64,000 bases of DNA from an uncultured Clostridium sp. (GTDB taxonomy: Bacteria > Bacillota > Clostridia > Clostridiales > Clostridiaceae), in the NCBI GenBank assembly GCA_934746015.1, contig CAKVEW010000002.1, forward strand, positions 124,001-188,000, written 5' to 3'. Of this stretch, positions 16,940 through 26,619 are shown one piece after another. The notes beneath the pieces are model-generated. The model worked only from the letters and a program-made list of their open reading frames with translations. It ran no database searches and was not told the origin of the DNA. Every line of letters starts with the position of its first letter. Position 1 is the first letter of the stretch. The position numbers and the translations under genes were made by a program.

Positions 16940-18290
16940 CAACAATTAATGTATTATCTATAGATTTCATTTTTTTATGATAATAAATTCCTAATGGAAT
17001 TGCTGCCGCAAGCCATGCTATTGGATCTGCTAAACATATACCAGTATAGTAAATAAATCTTGGTAATGTAAATGCGACAATTGCTCTAGCTATAAGTTCA
17101 TATGCTCCTGCCATCATAGGAACAAAGGATTCTCCCATTCCTTGAAGAGCATTTCTATATATAAATATTAATCCTAATGGAATAAAAAATACTGCAGCAT
17201 AATTTAAACATTCTTGTGCATAAGCTAATATACTCGCATCTGGATTCTCTATAAATAATCCTACAAAGAACTTTCCACCAAATACTAATATAAGTCCTGC
17301 AAGAATGCTAGTAACTATAGATATTTGGGTACATTTCTTTACTCCTTCTTTTATCCTAGCATAATTTTTAGCTCCTAAGTTTTGTCCACAATATGTTGCC
17401 ATAGTAACTCCAAAGGTAATAGCTGGTTGCATTACTATTTGTAATACTTTAGAAGCTGCTGTATATGCAGCAATTACTGTAGAACCAAATACATTTAAAG
17501 CTCCTTGTACTGTCATTATTCCAAGTGCAGTTATAGAAAACTGAAGTGCCATTGGAATTCCTATTTTTAAATGTTTTATATACATTCTTCTTTTAACTTT
17601 AAAATCTTCTTTTTTAAGTCTTAATATTTTATATTTTCTATATGTATATATTAAGCATAAAATACTTGATACCCCTTGAGAAATAACTGTAGCATAAGCT
17701 GCCCCTGAAACTCCCATCTTAAAGTTTACTATAAATACTATATCTAAAACTATATTTAAAATTGAAGCTATTATTAAGAAATATAATGGTGTTTTACTAT
17801 CACCTAATGCTCTTAATATACTTGCAAACATATTATATGCAACTGTTGCAACTGTTCCTCCATAAATAATGATAATATAGCTATAAGCATCATTTATTAT
17901 ATTTTCTGGAGTATTCATTAAGTTAAGTAATGGCTTTGCAAAAAGCATACTTACAATTGTAACTATAATAGTTGCTATTAAAGATAAAACTATAGTACTC
18001 GCTGTAGCCTTTTTAAGACCAGCCTCATCCTTAGCACCAAACTTTTGAGATATTAAAACAGCAAACCCACTAGTTAATCCAACAACGAAACCATTAATTA
18101 AAAAAGACATAGAACCAGTTGAGCCAACTGCTGCTAAAGCATCTACTCCAACAAATCTACCTACGATTATAGTATCAACCATACTATAGAACTGCTGAAA
18201 AATATTTCCTATTAATAAAGGTATTGAAAACAATAATATTAATTTTACTGGATTACCAGTTGTCATATCTTTTGTTAGTTCTTTATTCAT
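16929..18290 (-). CDS. MATE-family efflux transporter
   Basis: The 453-aa, twelve-helix MATE protein belongs to the NorM/DinF-type class, which exports drugs or metabolites using a Na+ or H+ gradient. It shows DMTTGNPVKLILLFSIPLL at the start, FYSMVDTIIVGRFVGVDALA and the two-fold repeat with TVQGALNVFGSTVIAAYTAA in the second half. The length is normal. TAGGAGAG precedes the ATG. The substrate is unknown. It is unrelated in position to the second MATE gene at 43484-44830. Confidence 0.92.
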   Translation of the reverse strand: MNKELTKDMTTGNPVKLILLFSIPLLIGNIFQQFYSMVDTIIVGRFVGVDALAAVGSTGSMSFLINGFVVGLTSGFAVLISQKFGAKDEAGLKKATASTIVLSLIATIIVTIVSMLFAKPLLNLMNTPENIINDAYSYIIIIYGGTVATVAYNMFASILRALGDSKTPLYFLIIASILNIVLDIVFIVNFKMGVSGAAYATVISQGVSSILCLIYTYRKYKILRLKKEDFKVKRRMYIKHLKIGIPMALQFSITALGIMTVQGALNVFGSTVIAAYTAASKVLQIVMQPAITFGVTMATYCGQNLGAKNYARIKEGVKKCTQISIVTSILAGLILVFGGKFFVGLFIENPDASILAYAQECLNYAAVFFIPLGLIFIYRNALQGMGESFVPMMAGAYELIARAIVAFTLPRFIYYTGICLADPIAWLAAAIPLGIYYHKKMKSIDNTLIVETP

Positions 18291-18403
18291 TACTTTACTC
18301 TCCTATATTATACTTTCGATTATATAGAATAACATCTTTTATTAAATTAATAAACCCTTAATTTAATATTTTTTTCTTATTATAAAGTATATTATGTTAA
18401 GTA

Positions 18404-18434
18404 AACTTAGGCTGCCCAAAGGACAGCCTAAGTT
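18404..18434 (-). terminator. Strong hairpin after the Met-rich gene
   Basis: AACTTAGGCTG (18404-18414) pairs with CAGCCTAAGTT (18424-18434). Only a weak T tract follows on the minus strand, so termination is likely but not certain. Confidence 0.55.
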
Positions 18435-18454
18435 ATAAGTTAACGCAACTTATT

Positions 18455-18510
18455 TAATTCTTTCATTTTTTCATTTCAATTATGCATTACGCATTATCAA
18501 TTATGCATTA
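18455..18510. repeat. Dispersed AT-rich intergenic repeat, copy 3
   Basis: The stretch holds TTTCATTTCAATTATGCATT followed by two ATTATGCATTA-like units. It resembles the 42520-42540 stretch and the other AATGTAGAAT blocks in the window. Confidence 0.5.
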
Positions 18511-18513
18511 GTT

Positions 18514-19173
18514 CTATCTTCTTCTATGTCTTCTAGATGATTCTCTACTTCTATCTAAATTAGAGTTCGTATTTCCATTAGTGTTACTTCCATTGGTATT
18601 TTCACCATTCATTGAACCAAACAACATTGATAATGGATCCATTTGAGAATTTCCTTGATTATTTGGATTACTTCCATTATTCATATTATTTTCTGAACCT
18701 TGATTCCCATTCATTAGCATACTCATTAATTGATTCATATCTACGCCATTATTTCTATTTCCACCTTGATTGCTTTGTTGGTTTGGTTGTTGCATATTTA
18801 AACTATTCATAAAATTTGCCAAAGGATTGTTCATGTTATTCATGTTGTTCATATTTCTATTCTGATTAGGCATATTCATGCCGTTTCCTCCCATCAACAT
18901 GCTTAACAATTGATTCATATTATTTCCCTGAGGCATGCTATTTCCCATACCATTCATTCCTGACATTCCATTCATTAGCATAGATAGTGGATTATTCATT
19001 TGTCCTTGTTGTCCTTGGCCTGGTCTTTGACCACCCATTCCTCCCATCATTGAGCCCATTAGCATATTCATAAGTGAATTACCTCCCATGTTTGACATTC
19101 CACCCCCCATATTTGGCATTCCACCTCCCATACCGCCCATTAGACCCCTAAAAAGCATATCCATCATTTGCAT
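18514..19173 (-). CDS. Met/Asn/Gly-rich repeat protein, unknown
   Basis: The 219-aa protein is almost entirely Met, Gly, Asn and Gln. Seven short hydrophobic motifs recur: MLFRGLMGG, NMLMGSMMGG, PLSMLMNGM, LLSMLMGG, PLANFMNSL, LMSMLMNG and PLSMLFGSM. They are separated by polar Asn/Gln/Gly linkers. The tail is RSRESSRRHRRR. There is no signal peptide and no Cys or Trp. A good TAGGAGAAT precedes the ATG, and a hairpin follows. I do not recognise the family. Low-complexity Met/Gly-rich proteins are known in spore coats of Firmicutes, which is one possibility. Methionine clusters could also bind copper or self-associate. Confidence 0.75.
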   Translation of the reverse strand: MQMMDMLFRGLMGGMGGGMPNMGGGMSNMGGNSLMNMLMGSMMGGMGGQRPGQGQQGQMNNPLSMLMNGMSGMNGMGNSMPQGNNMNQLLSMLMGGNGMNMPNQNRNMNNMNNMNNPLANFMNSLNMQQPNQQSNQGGNRNNGVDMNQLMSMLMNGNQGSENNMNNGSNPNNQGNSQMDPLSMLFGSMNGENTNGSNTNGNTNSNLDRSRESSRRHRRR

Positions 19174-19246
19174 ATGGTTATTCTCCTATTATATTACTAT
19201 TACTATATATGTATTTATATTTATATACTTTTGCTACATTTTTCTT

Positions 19247-20926
19247 TTAATTATTGCTTAGTAATAAGAAGTTCTTATATAAGCTATTTACCTCTAATCT
19301 CTTACCGTCTAAATATCTATTAATCTCTTTATTGTTATTTGAATTTATGGATAACTTCATTTTATCTTCTATAAATCCAGTTATAAGGTATAAATTTCTT
19401 ATACTATAATCATTATGTTTTTCATTAATATCTACTTTCATTTGATTTATTAATGAGTCATAGGTCTCAAATAAATATTTTTTCATGTCTTTTATTTTAT
19501 ATGGGAATATGTATTTATTTGCAATTAATGTTAAACTTGCTCCTATTATTACAAATACAATTCTCGTTAACACCATTCTTAGTGTTCCTCCCACCAATGA
19601 TGCTGAAGCTACTGCTGATACAGTTACACAAATCATTTTTCCCCTATAACTTGTTGTAAATGGATCTAGATATCCTGCCATCAAAATAACCACTGCTCTT
19701 GCAGTATTATTTCTTAATATAGTAAAAGACAATATTACAATAATTCCTCCAATAATTGTTGCAGTTATTCTATCCTTTGCCCTTGATTTAGAAAACTCTG
19801 AATAAGGTTGTATTAATGAGAAGATCGTAAAACACATCCATCTACCTTCTGATAAATTTAATAATTTAGCAATAAATACAGTAATTGTTCCAACTATTCC
19901 TAACCTTATTGCATATCTAACTTTTGACGAATCAATATTAAAATTCCTCTTATGTACTGTTATGTTATGAAAATGGTTAGGAATTTCATAATCTACTTTT
20001 ATATTATTCTTTTCCTTTTGAGTTAAGATATCTATTTCTGCAACTTCTTTAAGTAAATTATTAATTAATCCTATGAATTCCTCTACATACTTTTTTTCTA
20101 TTTTTTCATCATAAGAATTATTTTTAAGTATATGAATGTTACTAGCATTAAAATCTCTATTTTTTATGACAATAACCTCGTTATATACATCATTTAGTAA
20201 ATCATAATAGTCTTCTTTATTTTCCAAAGCACTTATATCATCAAGTAATAAGTTTATTCTCTCAAGAGACCACAAAATATCTGTTACTATAATTCCATCC
20301 TTAGTTAAATAATAATCATCTACTCTTTTATCAAAAATCACTCTTTTTAAATAATTTATTGATTCTACTATACTTATATTTTCTTTAGTAGTATCCTCAT
20401 TCTTTTGTATAGCTCTTATCTTAAAAAGGATATTATCACTAATCTCATTTACTACTTTACTTCCAACTTTAAAAACCTTATCTCTATTAACTATAAATTG
20501 GATTATCATTATAAATATAGATCCAAAAATCAAAGATAAAAATCTATTATATAATACTGCTCCTTCAGCAGGATAAAATAACATAAAAAAATACTGAAGT
20601 CCAAAAGGAACTACAACTGATTTTTTCAAATCATAACTAAATAAATATCCTATAACAAAAAGGGCAATAAAATTTATTATTATTCCTAAGAATATATTCT
20701 TAATTGCTAAAACTGAAAATATTAAACTAAATATGTTTATCGATAATATTTTCGCAAAATTTTTAACTGGCGATATAGTTAAATCTTTTTCCATAAGTGT
20801 TAAGGCTGTAGTAATAATAGTTACACCCATTAGTGTATTTCCTTCTCCAAATAATTTCTTAAATATATTTACAAAAGTTATTATAAATATGAATATTATC
20901 GTGTTTCCTATTATTTTATTCTTCAC
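19247..20926 (-). CDS. FUSC-like (aromatic acid exporter type) membrane protein
   Basis: The 559-aa protein has two sets of hydrophobic helices (about 5-150 and 340-470) around a cytosolic, acidic middle part, plus a C-terminal cytosolic tail. The second membrane block, with RWMCFTIFSLIQPYSEFSKSRAKDRI, is typical of FUSC/aromatic acid exporter family proteins, which export aromatic acids or similar compounds. I start at the GTG at 20926, with GGAGG 7 bases ahead. An in-frame ATG at 20968 would add 14 residues that include the ribosome site. Substrate unknown. Confidence 0.82.
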   Translation of the reverse strand: MKNKIIGNTIIFIFIITFVNIFKKLFGEGNTLMGVTIITTALTLMEKDLTISPVKNFAKILSINIFSLIFSVLAIKNIFLGIIINFIALFVIGYLFSYDLKKSVVVPFGLQYFFMLFYPAEGAVLYNRFLSLIFGSIFIMIIQFIVNRDKVFKVGSKVVNEISDNILFKIRAIQKNEDTTKENISIVESINYLKRVIFDKRVDDYYLTKDGIIVTDILWSLERINLLLDDISALENKEDYYDLLNDVYNEVIVIKNRDFNASNIHILKNNSYDEKIEKKYVEEFIGLINNLLKEVAEIDILTQKEKNNIKVDYEIPNHFHNITVHKRNFNIDSSKVRYAIRLGIVGTITVFIAKLLNLSEGRWMCFTIFSLIQPYSEFSKSRAKDRITATIIGGIIVILSFTILRNNTARAVVILMAGYLDPFTTSYRGKMICVTVSAVASASLVGGTLRMVLTRIVFVIIGASLTLIANKYIFPYKIKDMKKYLFETYDSLINQMKVDINEKHNDYSIRNLYLITGFIEDKMKLSINSNNNKEINRYLDGKRLEVNSLYKNFLLLSNN

Positions 20927-21073
20927 TATTCTGCCTCCTTTTCCGCATGCAAGGAAAAATACTATCATATTGTATTTTATAATTCAATAACGGTACTTTA
21001 TTAAATTTTTTTAAATTATTTTTATAAGCTAATTTTAAATTTATATATTATATTATTATCAATATCTAAAAAA

Positions 21074-21108
21074 ATATAGAAGAGATGGGAAACCCATCTC
21101 TTCTATAT
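21074..21108. terminator. Strong bidirectional terminator of the MoxR/VWA operon
   Basis: A perfect 16-bp stem, 21074-21089 with 21093-21108, has a 3-base loop and T runs on both strands. It overlaps the last two codons of the final VWA gene and closes the eight-gene operon. Confidence 0.9.
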
Positions 21109-23919
21109 TTTTTTTCTATCACTCTTTTTCTTTAGTAACGCACTGGTATCAAGAGAATCTTTTTGGTTGTCCTTCTGAGCCTCTTCATTCTTAGGCTTTT
21201 TAAATTCTTTAGTTTTTTCCTTTTCTACCTTTATCTCTTCATCTAATTTTTCTTTTATATTTTTCTTTTCTTCTAAAATCGCTTTATCTTTAACTAGTTT
21301 TTCCTTTTTTATAATATTAGAACTTTCTTTTTCTTTCTTTTCCTTTTTAAGCTTATTCTTATTTTTATTAAAGAACTTAATAAAATCTAAGTTTAATCTT
21401 CTATAAGCTATATCAAGCATAAATAGTAAAATGCTTATTATTAATAAAGGATTAGTTAAATTAATTTTCTTATATTCCCTTTGAAGCTTTCCTTCAAAAA
21501 CTTCTTCTGGCTTATTAATAAAAGTACCCTTTGTTTCTTTTACTACTACATCTAATTTTTCAGCATTAGTATTAAATTTATATTCATCTGAATATTGAAG
21601 TGCAAAGGCTCCTTTATAGTTATTAATAATTTCGCCATTCTCTTCTTCTCTAATATTAAAGTTATAAAAACCTAGTGAGTTTAGAGGGACATTGGCAGAG
21701 AATTTTCCTGGTTCAACTTGAGCTAATTCAAATTCCCCTTCTTCTCCATTTTCTCCATTAAATATTCCTTTTACCTTCGTATCTTTAGAAATATTATCAT
21801 TATAAAATTCTATTTTTGCTTCATTACCTTCTTGACTAATATTTAAATATCCTTCTTCTCCATACTTTGGAATAGTGAAATAAACCATATTTTTTATAAG
21901 CTGTGGTCCATATTCCCAAGCTAAATAATTTTTACTCCATTGTCCATTAACATCAGAAGTAAAGCTTACAGTCCTACCTATTCCATATTGCATAGCTGCT
22001 AATATTGGTTCATCATGGCTAGAGCTTAATATCTCTACTGCATTCTCCTTAATAGAAGTTCCTATATATCCAAGAAGGCTTGGAATTCCATCTGAAGTTC
22101 TTACCCCTGCTAGTATTTCATGATTGCTTAAAATTTTAGGTGTAAATTCTTCATTAATTATATAAGTTCCTGCAGATAATAAAACTTCCTTTGCAAATAT
22201 TCTAGGTATATCAGTATAAATATCAGTATAATAACTTCTTCCCCTACCAATAGATGCTAATTGATTTAATAAATCTGCATTTGCCCCTTCTCCTACAGCT
22301 ACAGTTGAAAGAGTTACATTATTATCATTAAATCCTTGTAATAAGCTTGCATAGTTATCATATCCATAACCATCTTGACCATCTGTTAGTAATATAGTGT
22401 GCTTTATCTTTGCATTACTTTCAAGTTGCATATTATATCCCTTTTCAAGTGCTGGATATATTGATGTTCCACCTCTTATTTGAATTCCAGAAATCATTTC
22501 TTTTATAGATTCCTTATCTCCAACCTTTTGAAGTGGTACAACTACATCAAAAGTATCATCAAAGGCTATTACTGATATTTCATCAACTTCCCTTAGATTT
22601 TCTAAAGCCTTCATAGCAGCTTCCTTTGCTAAGGTTAATTTACTAACTCCGCCACCTTCTGCACTCATACTTCCAGATTTATCTATAATTAAATTAATAC
22701 TTATAGCAGGTACTTCATTTTTCCCTCTCTTATCCATATATACTGGTAAAACTTTTTCTAAGGATGTATCTTTATATCCGCCAAGGGCATAAGAATCCTC
22801 ACCACCAAAGGTTATAAGACCTCCGCCATAATCTTTAACATAGCTCTCAATATTATCCATAAAACCATTAGTTAAATCATCTCTATGAACATCATTAAAT
22901 ACTATTGTCTTATATTCAAGCATTTCATTTAAAGTACTAGGAGATGCCCCAGGGGATATTATTTTTACATTTGCACCAGATTTTGTAAGTATTTCTTCTA
23001 GTGCTGTAGAATCTGCCTTTATTCCATTAATAAGAAGTATAGTAGGTCTATCTATTACATTGGTATAAGTACTATATTCATTATTAGATTTATTTGTATC
23101 TCCCTCTGCTTCAATTAATACTCTATATCCTTTAAAGCCTCCTGAATCTTGCTTATCCTTAAAAACGAAAGAGTTTTTACCTTTTTGTATTTGAACTTCT
23201 TGTTCACCTACTTTTGTTCTACCAGAAAATAATGATAACTTGGCTTTTGTTGCATAATTAGATTTAATATCTATAGAAACTGAAAATTCTTCACCTACAG
23301 ATATATTATCAGGTACCTTTACACTATCTACATAAACTTCATTCCCTTTTTCGCCAGTTACCTTATACACTTTTAAATCTATTTTTTGCTCATTTATTAA
23401 AGGAATAGTTTTTAATATATCTCCTTGATTTTCTTCACCATCTGTAATTAAAACTATTCTCTTTGATCCACCTCTTTCAAATAAACTTAAAGCACTTTCA
23501 ACAGCTTCTTGAATATTTGTAGCTGTAGCTATAGGTTTTTCATTAATAGATTTATACTCCTTCTTTTTATTTAATACCTTATCCACAATTGAATTATCTC
23601 CAAATAAGACTACCCCCGCTTTATTTCCTCTTGGAATTTTCTCTAAAGCTGTAGATATAAAATCTTTTCCAGAGTCTTCAAAGTCGTAAACACTTTCTGA
23701 AACATCTAGTAAAAATACTGTTGAAATATTTCTTCCTTTTAAATTTAAGGTTATATTACCTAAAGCTAATATTAATAAAGTAAATATTATTGTTCTACTT
23801 ATAAATATTACTATTTCATTTTTATTCCATGGCTTATATTTTTTAAAACTATAGTACATAAAGGCAAAGACTATTGGGATAAATATTAAAAAATATAAGT
23901 TTCCTATTTCTATCTTCAT
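21103..23919 (-). CDS. Large membrane protein with two VWA domains
   Basis: The 938-aa protein has two N-terminal membrane helices (about 7-25 and 38-58). A first VWA domain begins at VFLLDVSES, a glutamine-amidotransferase-like segment lies around 290-385 (LLINGIKADSTALEEIL ... GGGLITFGGEDSYALGG), and a second VWA domain begins near 410 with LIIDKSGSMS (complete MIDAS). A beta-rich segment and another helix (about 825-845) follow, then ~90 Lys/Glu-rich coiled residues. It is the last gene of the operon, 12 bases after the preceding VWA gene. It probably acts as a membrane scaffold that MoxR remodels. Confidence 0.85.
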   Translation of the reverse strand: MKIEIGNLYFLIFIPIVFAFMYYSFKKYKPWNKNEIVIFISRTIIFTLLILALGNITLNLKGRNISTVFLLDVSESVYDFEDSGKDFISTALEKIPRGNKAGVVLFGDNSIVDKVLNKKKEYKSINEKPIATATNIQEAVESALSLFERGGSKRIVLITDGEENQGDILKTIPLINEQKIDLKVYKVTGEKGNEVYVDSVKVPDNISVGEEFSVSIDIKSNYATKAKLSLFSGRTKVGEQEVQIQKGKNSFVFKDKQDSGGFKGYRVLIEAEGDTNKSNNEYSTYTNVIDRPTILLINGIKADSTALEEILTKSGANVKIISPGASPSTLNEMLEYKTIVFNDVHRDDLTNGFMDNIESYVKDYGGGLITFGGEDSYALGGYKDTSLEKVLPVYMDKRGKNEVPAISINLIIDKSGSMSAEGGGVSKLTLAKEAAMKALENLREVDEISVIAFDDTFDVVVPLQKVGDKESIKEMISGIQIRGGTSIYPALEKGYNMQLESNAKIKHTILLTDGQDGYGYDNYASLLQGFNDNNVTLSTVAVGEGANADLLNQLASIGRGRSYYTDIYTDIPRIFAKEVLLSAGTYIINEEFTPKILSNHEILAGVRTSDGIPSLLGYIGTSIKENAVEILSSSHDEPILAAMQYGIGRTVSFTSDVNGQWSKNYLAWEYGPQLIKNMVYFTIPKYGEEGYLNISQEGNEAKIEFYNDNISKDTKVKGIFNGENGEEGEFELAQVEPGKFSANVPLNSLGFYNFNIREEENGEIINNYKGAFALQYSDEYKFNTNAEKLDVVVKETKGTFINKPEEVFEGKLQREYKKINLTNPLLIISILLFMLDIAYRRLNLDFIKFFNKNKNKLKKEKKEKESSNIIKKEKLVKDKAILEEKKNIKEKLDEEIKVEKEKTKEFKKPKNEEAQKDNQKDSLDTSALLKKKSDRKKI

Positions 23920-23931
23920 ACTCTTTACCTC

Positions 23932-25719
23932 CTAATTTCCTCGTTTATACATTATCCACTCAAAAGCTACTACTGAAACAGCTAAAATTATAAGTAAAGG
24001 AGAAATATTTAAACCTCTCTTTAAATCTGATTTTACACTAGCTATATTTTCATTTTCACTGATATTATTAATGCTTGTATTACCTTCTTTTTCTGAAGGA
24101 AAGTTCACTGAAAACAATTCTTTTTCTTCTAATGCTTCAAGTCTATATACTCCAAGCTGACTATCTTCCTTTATTTCATCCCCTGAATCAATTTCTTCTG
24201 TATCTCCATTAGGATAAGTTAATGTAATATTAGAATCTAAAGATATTCCTTTCGCAATAATCTTTTCCCCTGCTTTATAGTTATTTTTATAAACCATTCC
24301 ACTAGAAATTAAGTTTTCCCCTAATTCATACATTAAAATAGGAAACTCCTTTTTAAGTGGAAAATCACTATTATGAAGATCAAAGGATAATGCTGCTATT
24401 TTTCTTCCATCAACTTCTCCCTTAAATCCTATAAAGTCTTCATCAATATTTAGGAACCCTCTCCCATAATAAGGTATTTCAATAGAATTATACTTAGCAG
24501 CTGTAAAGGTAGTACCCTCTAAATATTTAGAAACTTCTCCAATAACAGCCTTAGCCTCTCCACCTTCTCCACCAGAAATTACATTAAAGAATTCATTTGA
24601 AGAAGGATTAATAAATAATATACTTCCTTTTGATGGCATAATATCTGGTGTAATACCATCAAATACATATAAATCATAACTATCTGCACTAGTTAAATTA
24701 GATGCACTATTTGTCTTATAAACTTCAGTATTTTGAATACTACTAAAGGCTTTTTCTAAAAACAAGTTTTCTTCTGTTACAATAAGAACCTTATTTACTT
24801 TTTTCTTTCCAATAACATGATTATAAGTATTATCTTCTAAAATCATATCTTTTCTAGAAAGTTCTCCTCTTAAGGTTTCAGATTTAATTGAAGATAAATC
24901 AAAGGTTAATGTTTTATTCTCACCTTCATTAAGTTCTAAAGTTTCTACTGTTATAAGCTCTTCTCCATCATATATAGAAAAATCTCCAGAATATTCTCCA
25001 GAACCTCTGTTAGTAATAGTTGCAATTACTCTTACCTTATCCTCTAAGAATTTATGAGATATATTATCTATAGAAGCATTTACTCCTGAATTAGCTAAAG
25101 ATACTACTTTTCCATTAACATCCCCTAATGAAAAATCTCTATCAGTAATTGCAATTACTTCATATTCTTCTTCTATACCTTCTCCTATTGCTTTTACAAA
25201 GGATAAAATTTCACTTATTTCTCCAGTATTATAGCTTTGAGAAATTGAGGATATAATTTCATTAGAAACTTCTTTATTAAAATCTCCATTTTGAAGCAAG
25301 TTGCTATTTCCATCAAAGGATATAATATAAGTATTTGTATCATCCTTAGTAGAAGATAAAACTTCCTTTGCCAATCTTTTAGCTTCATCTAGCCTAGTTC
25401 CATCTCCATACTCTGCACTCATGCTTGCAGTGTTATCTATTACTAAAATTATATTTTTATAAGTTTTTCCTCCAAAATTTAAAAATGGCCTCATTAAACT
25501 AAATATTAGTAAAAGTAATATTATTATTTGTAAAAGTAACATTATATTTTTTCTTAGTTTTTCCCAGGGTGTATTAGCCCTTGTATTCTTATAAACTTCA
25601 TTCCATAAAAGAGTTGAAGGAATAACCTCTTCTCTATACTTTCTTTTTAATATATAAAGTAATATTAAAAGAGGAATAGTTATAAGTAAAAACAATGGCC
25701 ATAAATTAGTAAATCCCAT
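23932..25719 (-). CDS. BatA-like VWA membrane protein
   Basis: The 595-aa protein has the BatA-type N-terminus (LWPLFLLITIPLLILLYILK), a second helix near 60, and a VWA domain starting LVIDNTASMSAEYGDGTRLD with the DxTxS metal site. An Ig-like and an amidotransferase-like segment follow, ending in a C-terminal helix (PLLIILAVSVVAFEWIMYK). It belongs to the Bat/MoxR operon, 12 bases from each neighbour. GGGGGAAACTGTT precedes the ATG. It is likely anchored facing outward, with the VWA binding partners or cations. Confidence 0.87.
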   Translation of the reverse strand: MGFTNLWPLFLLITIPLLILLYILKRKYREEVIPSTLLWNEVYKNTRANTPWEKLRKNIMLLLQIIILLLLIFSLMRPFLNFGGKTYKNIILVIDNTASMSAEYGDGTRLDEAKRLAKEVLSSTKDDTNTYIISFDGNSNLLQNGDFNKEVSNEIISSISQSYNTGEISEILSFVKAIGEGIEEEYEVIAITDRDFSLGDVNGKVVSLANSGVNASIDNISHKFLEDKVRVIATITNRGSGEYSGDFSIYDGEELITVETLELNEGENKTLTFDLSSIKSETLRGELSRKDMILEDNTYNHVIGKKKVNKVLIVTEENLFLEKAFSSIQNTEVYKTNSASNLTSADSYDLYVFDGITPDIMPSKGSILFINPSSNEFFNVISGGEGGEAKAVIGEVSKYLEGTTFTAAKYNSIEIPYYGRGFLNIDEDFIGFKGEVDGRKIAALSFDLHNSDFPLKKEFPILMYELGENLISSGMVYKNNYKAGEKIIAKGISLDSNITLTYPNGDTEEIDSGDEIKEDSQLGVYRLEALEEKELFSVNFPSEKEGNTSINNISENENIASVKSDLKRGLNISPLLIILAVSVVAFEWIMYKRGN

Positions 25720-25731
25720 AACAGTTTCCCC

Positions 25732-26616
25732 CTAATACAATACTCTTTTCTTACTAAACTCACCTAATATGATTTCTTCTATTTCCATAGATGAACTCAC
25801 ACTTATAAATTTTCCACCATATTTTCTAGTTAAATCTTCTAAAGATTTTTTATATACCTTTAAGGCTTTCTTATACTCCTTTATTACATTTGGAGTTAAA
25901 CTCATCTTAACTGCTTCATTAGTTTCAGAATCTATAAATGTTATTTCATTACTAAACTCTGGATTTATTTCTTCATCAGAAAGCACTTGCACTAAAATTA
26001 TTTCTTGTTTCTTAAAGGCTAAATATTTTAATGCATCTTCTAAATCCTTTAGTCCATAATTATTTAGAAAATCAGAAACTACTACTGAAACTCCTCTATT
26101 TGATAAAGGTCTCTTTTTTATACTTTTTGTTAAATCTGTACTTCCTTTAAATTCTAAGTCATCAAGTTCTCTGAGTATTCTTTGAAAAGCCTTATTTCCT
26201 GCTGCAGATTTAATATTTTCTATATTTCCACTTTCCATAGTTGAAATATTTACCCTATCTAAATTATTCAATGCAATATAACTTAAGGCAGCAACTACCT
26301 TTAATGCTGTATCCTTTTTATTTACTTCTCCATAATCCATAGATTTAGATTTATCTATAAAAAAGTTAAATACACCTTCTCTTTCTTCCATAAAGACCTT
26401 AACAAAAAACTTATCAAATCTTCCATAGGCATTCCAATCTATTCTTCTAAAGTCATCTCCAGGTGCGTAATCCCTATAGTCAGAAAACTCTACAGAAACA
26501 CCCTTTGCCTTAGATTTTCTTCCTCCTTGAGTGCCAGATGAAAGTTTAAAATTAATATGCATATTAATTTTGTTTAACTTTTTAAAAAAGTCTTCATTAA
26601 ATAACCTTTCACCCAT
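25732..26616 (-). CDS. DUF58 protein (MoxR partner)
   Basis: The 294-aa protein of the DUF58 family is almost always encoded beside MoxR. It shows the family core SDYRDYAPGDDFRRIDWN, followed by RFDKFFVKVFMEE and a degenerate VWA-like fold with FIDKSKSMDYG. There is no membrane helix. It starts 3 bases after MoxR, so translation is coupled. DUF58 proteins are thought to link the MoxR chaperone to VWA membrane partners. Confidence 0.9.
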   Translation of the reverse strand: MGERLFNEDFFKKLNKINMHINFKLSSGTQGGRKSKAKGVSVEFSDYRDYAPGDDFRRIDWNAYGRFDKFFVKVFMEEREGVFNFFIDKSKSMDYGEVNKKDTALKVVAALSYIALNNLDRVNISTMESGNIENIKSAAGNKAFQRILRELDDLEFKGSTDLTKSIKKRPLSNRGVSVVVSDFLNNYGLKDLEDALKYLAFKKQEIILVQVLSDEEINPEFSNEITFIDSETNEAVKMSLTPNVIKEYKKALKVYKKSLEDLTRKYGGKFISVSSSMEIEEIILGEFSKKRVLY

Positions 26617-26619
26617 TAT

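Noticed and set aside
18514..19173. Tandem DNA repeats mistaken for a CRISPR-like array
   Set aside because: The repetition follows codons of one Met/Asn/Gly protein; there are no equal-length repeats with unique spacers.
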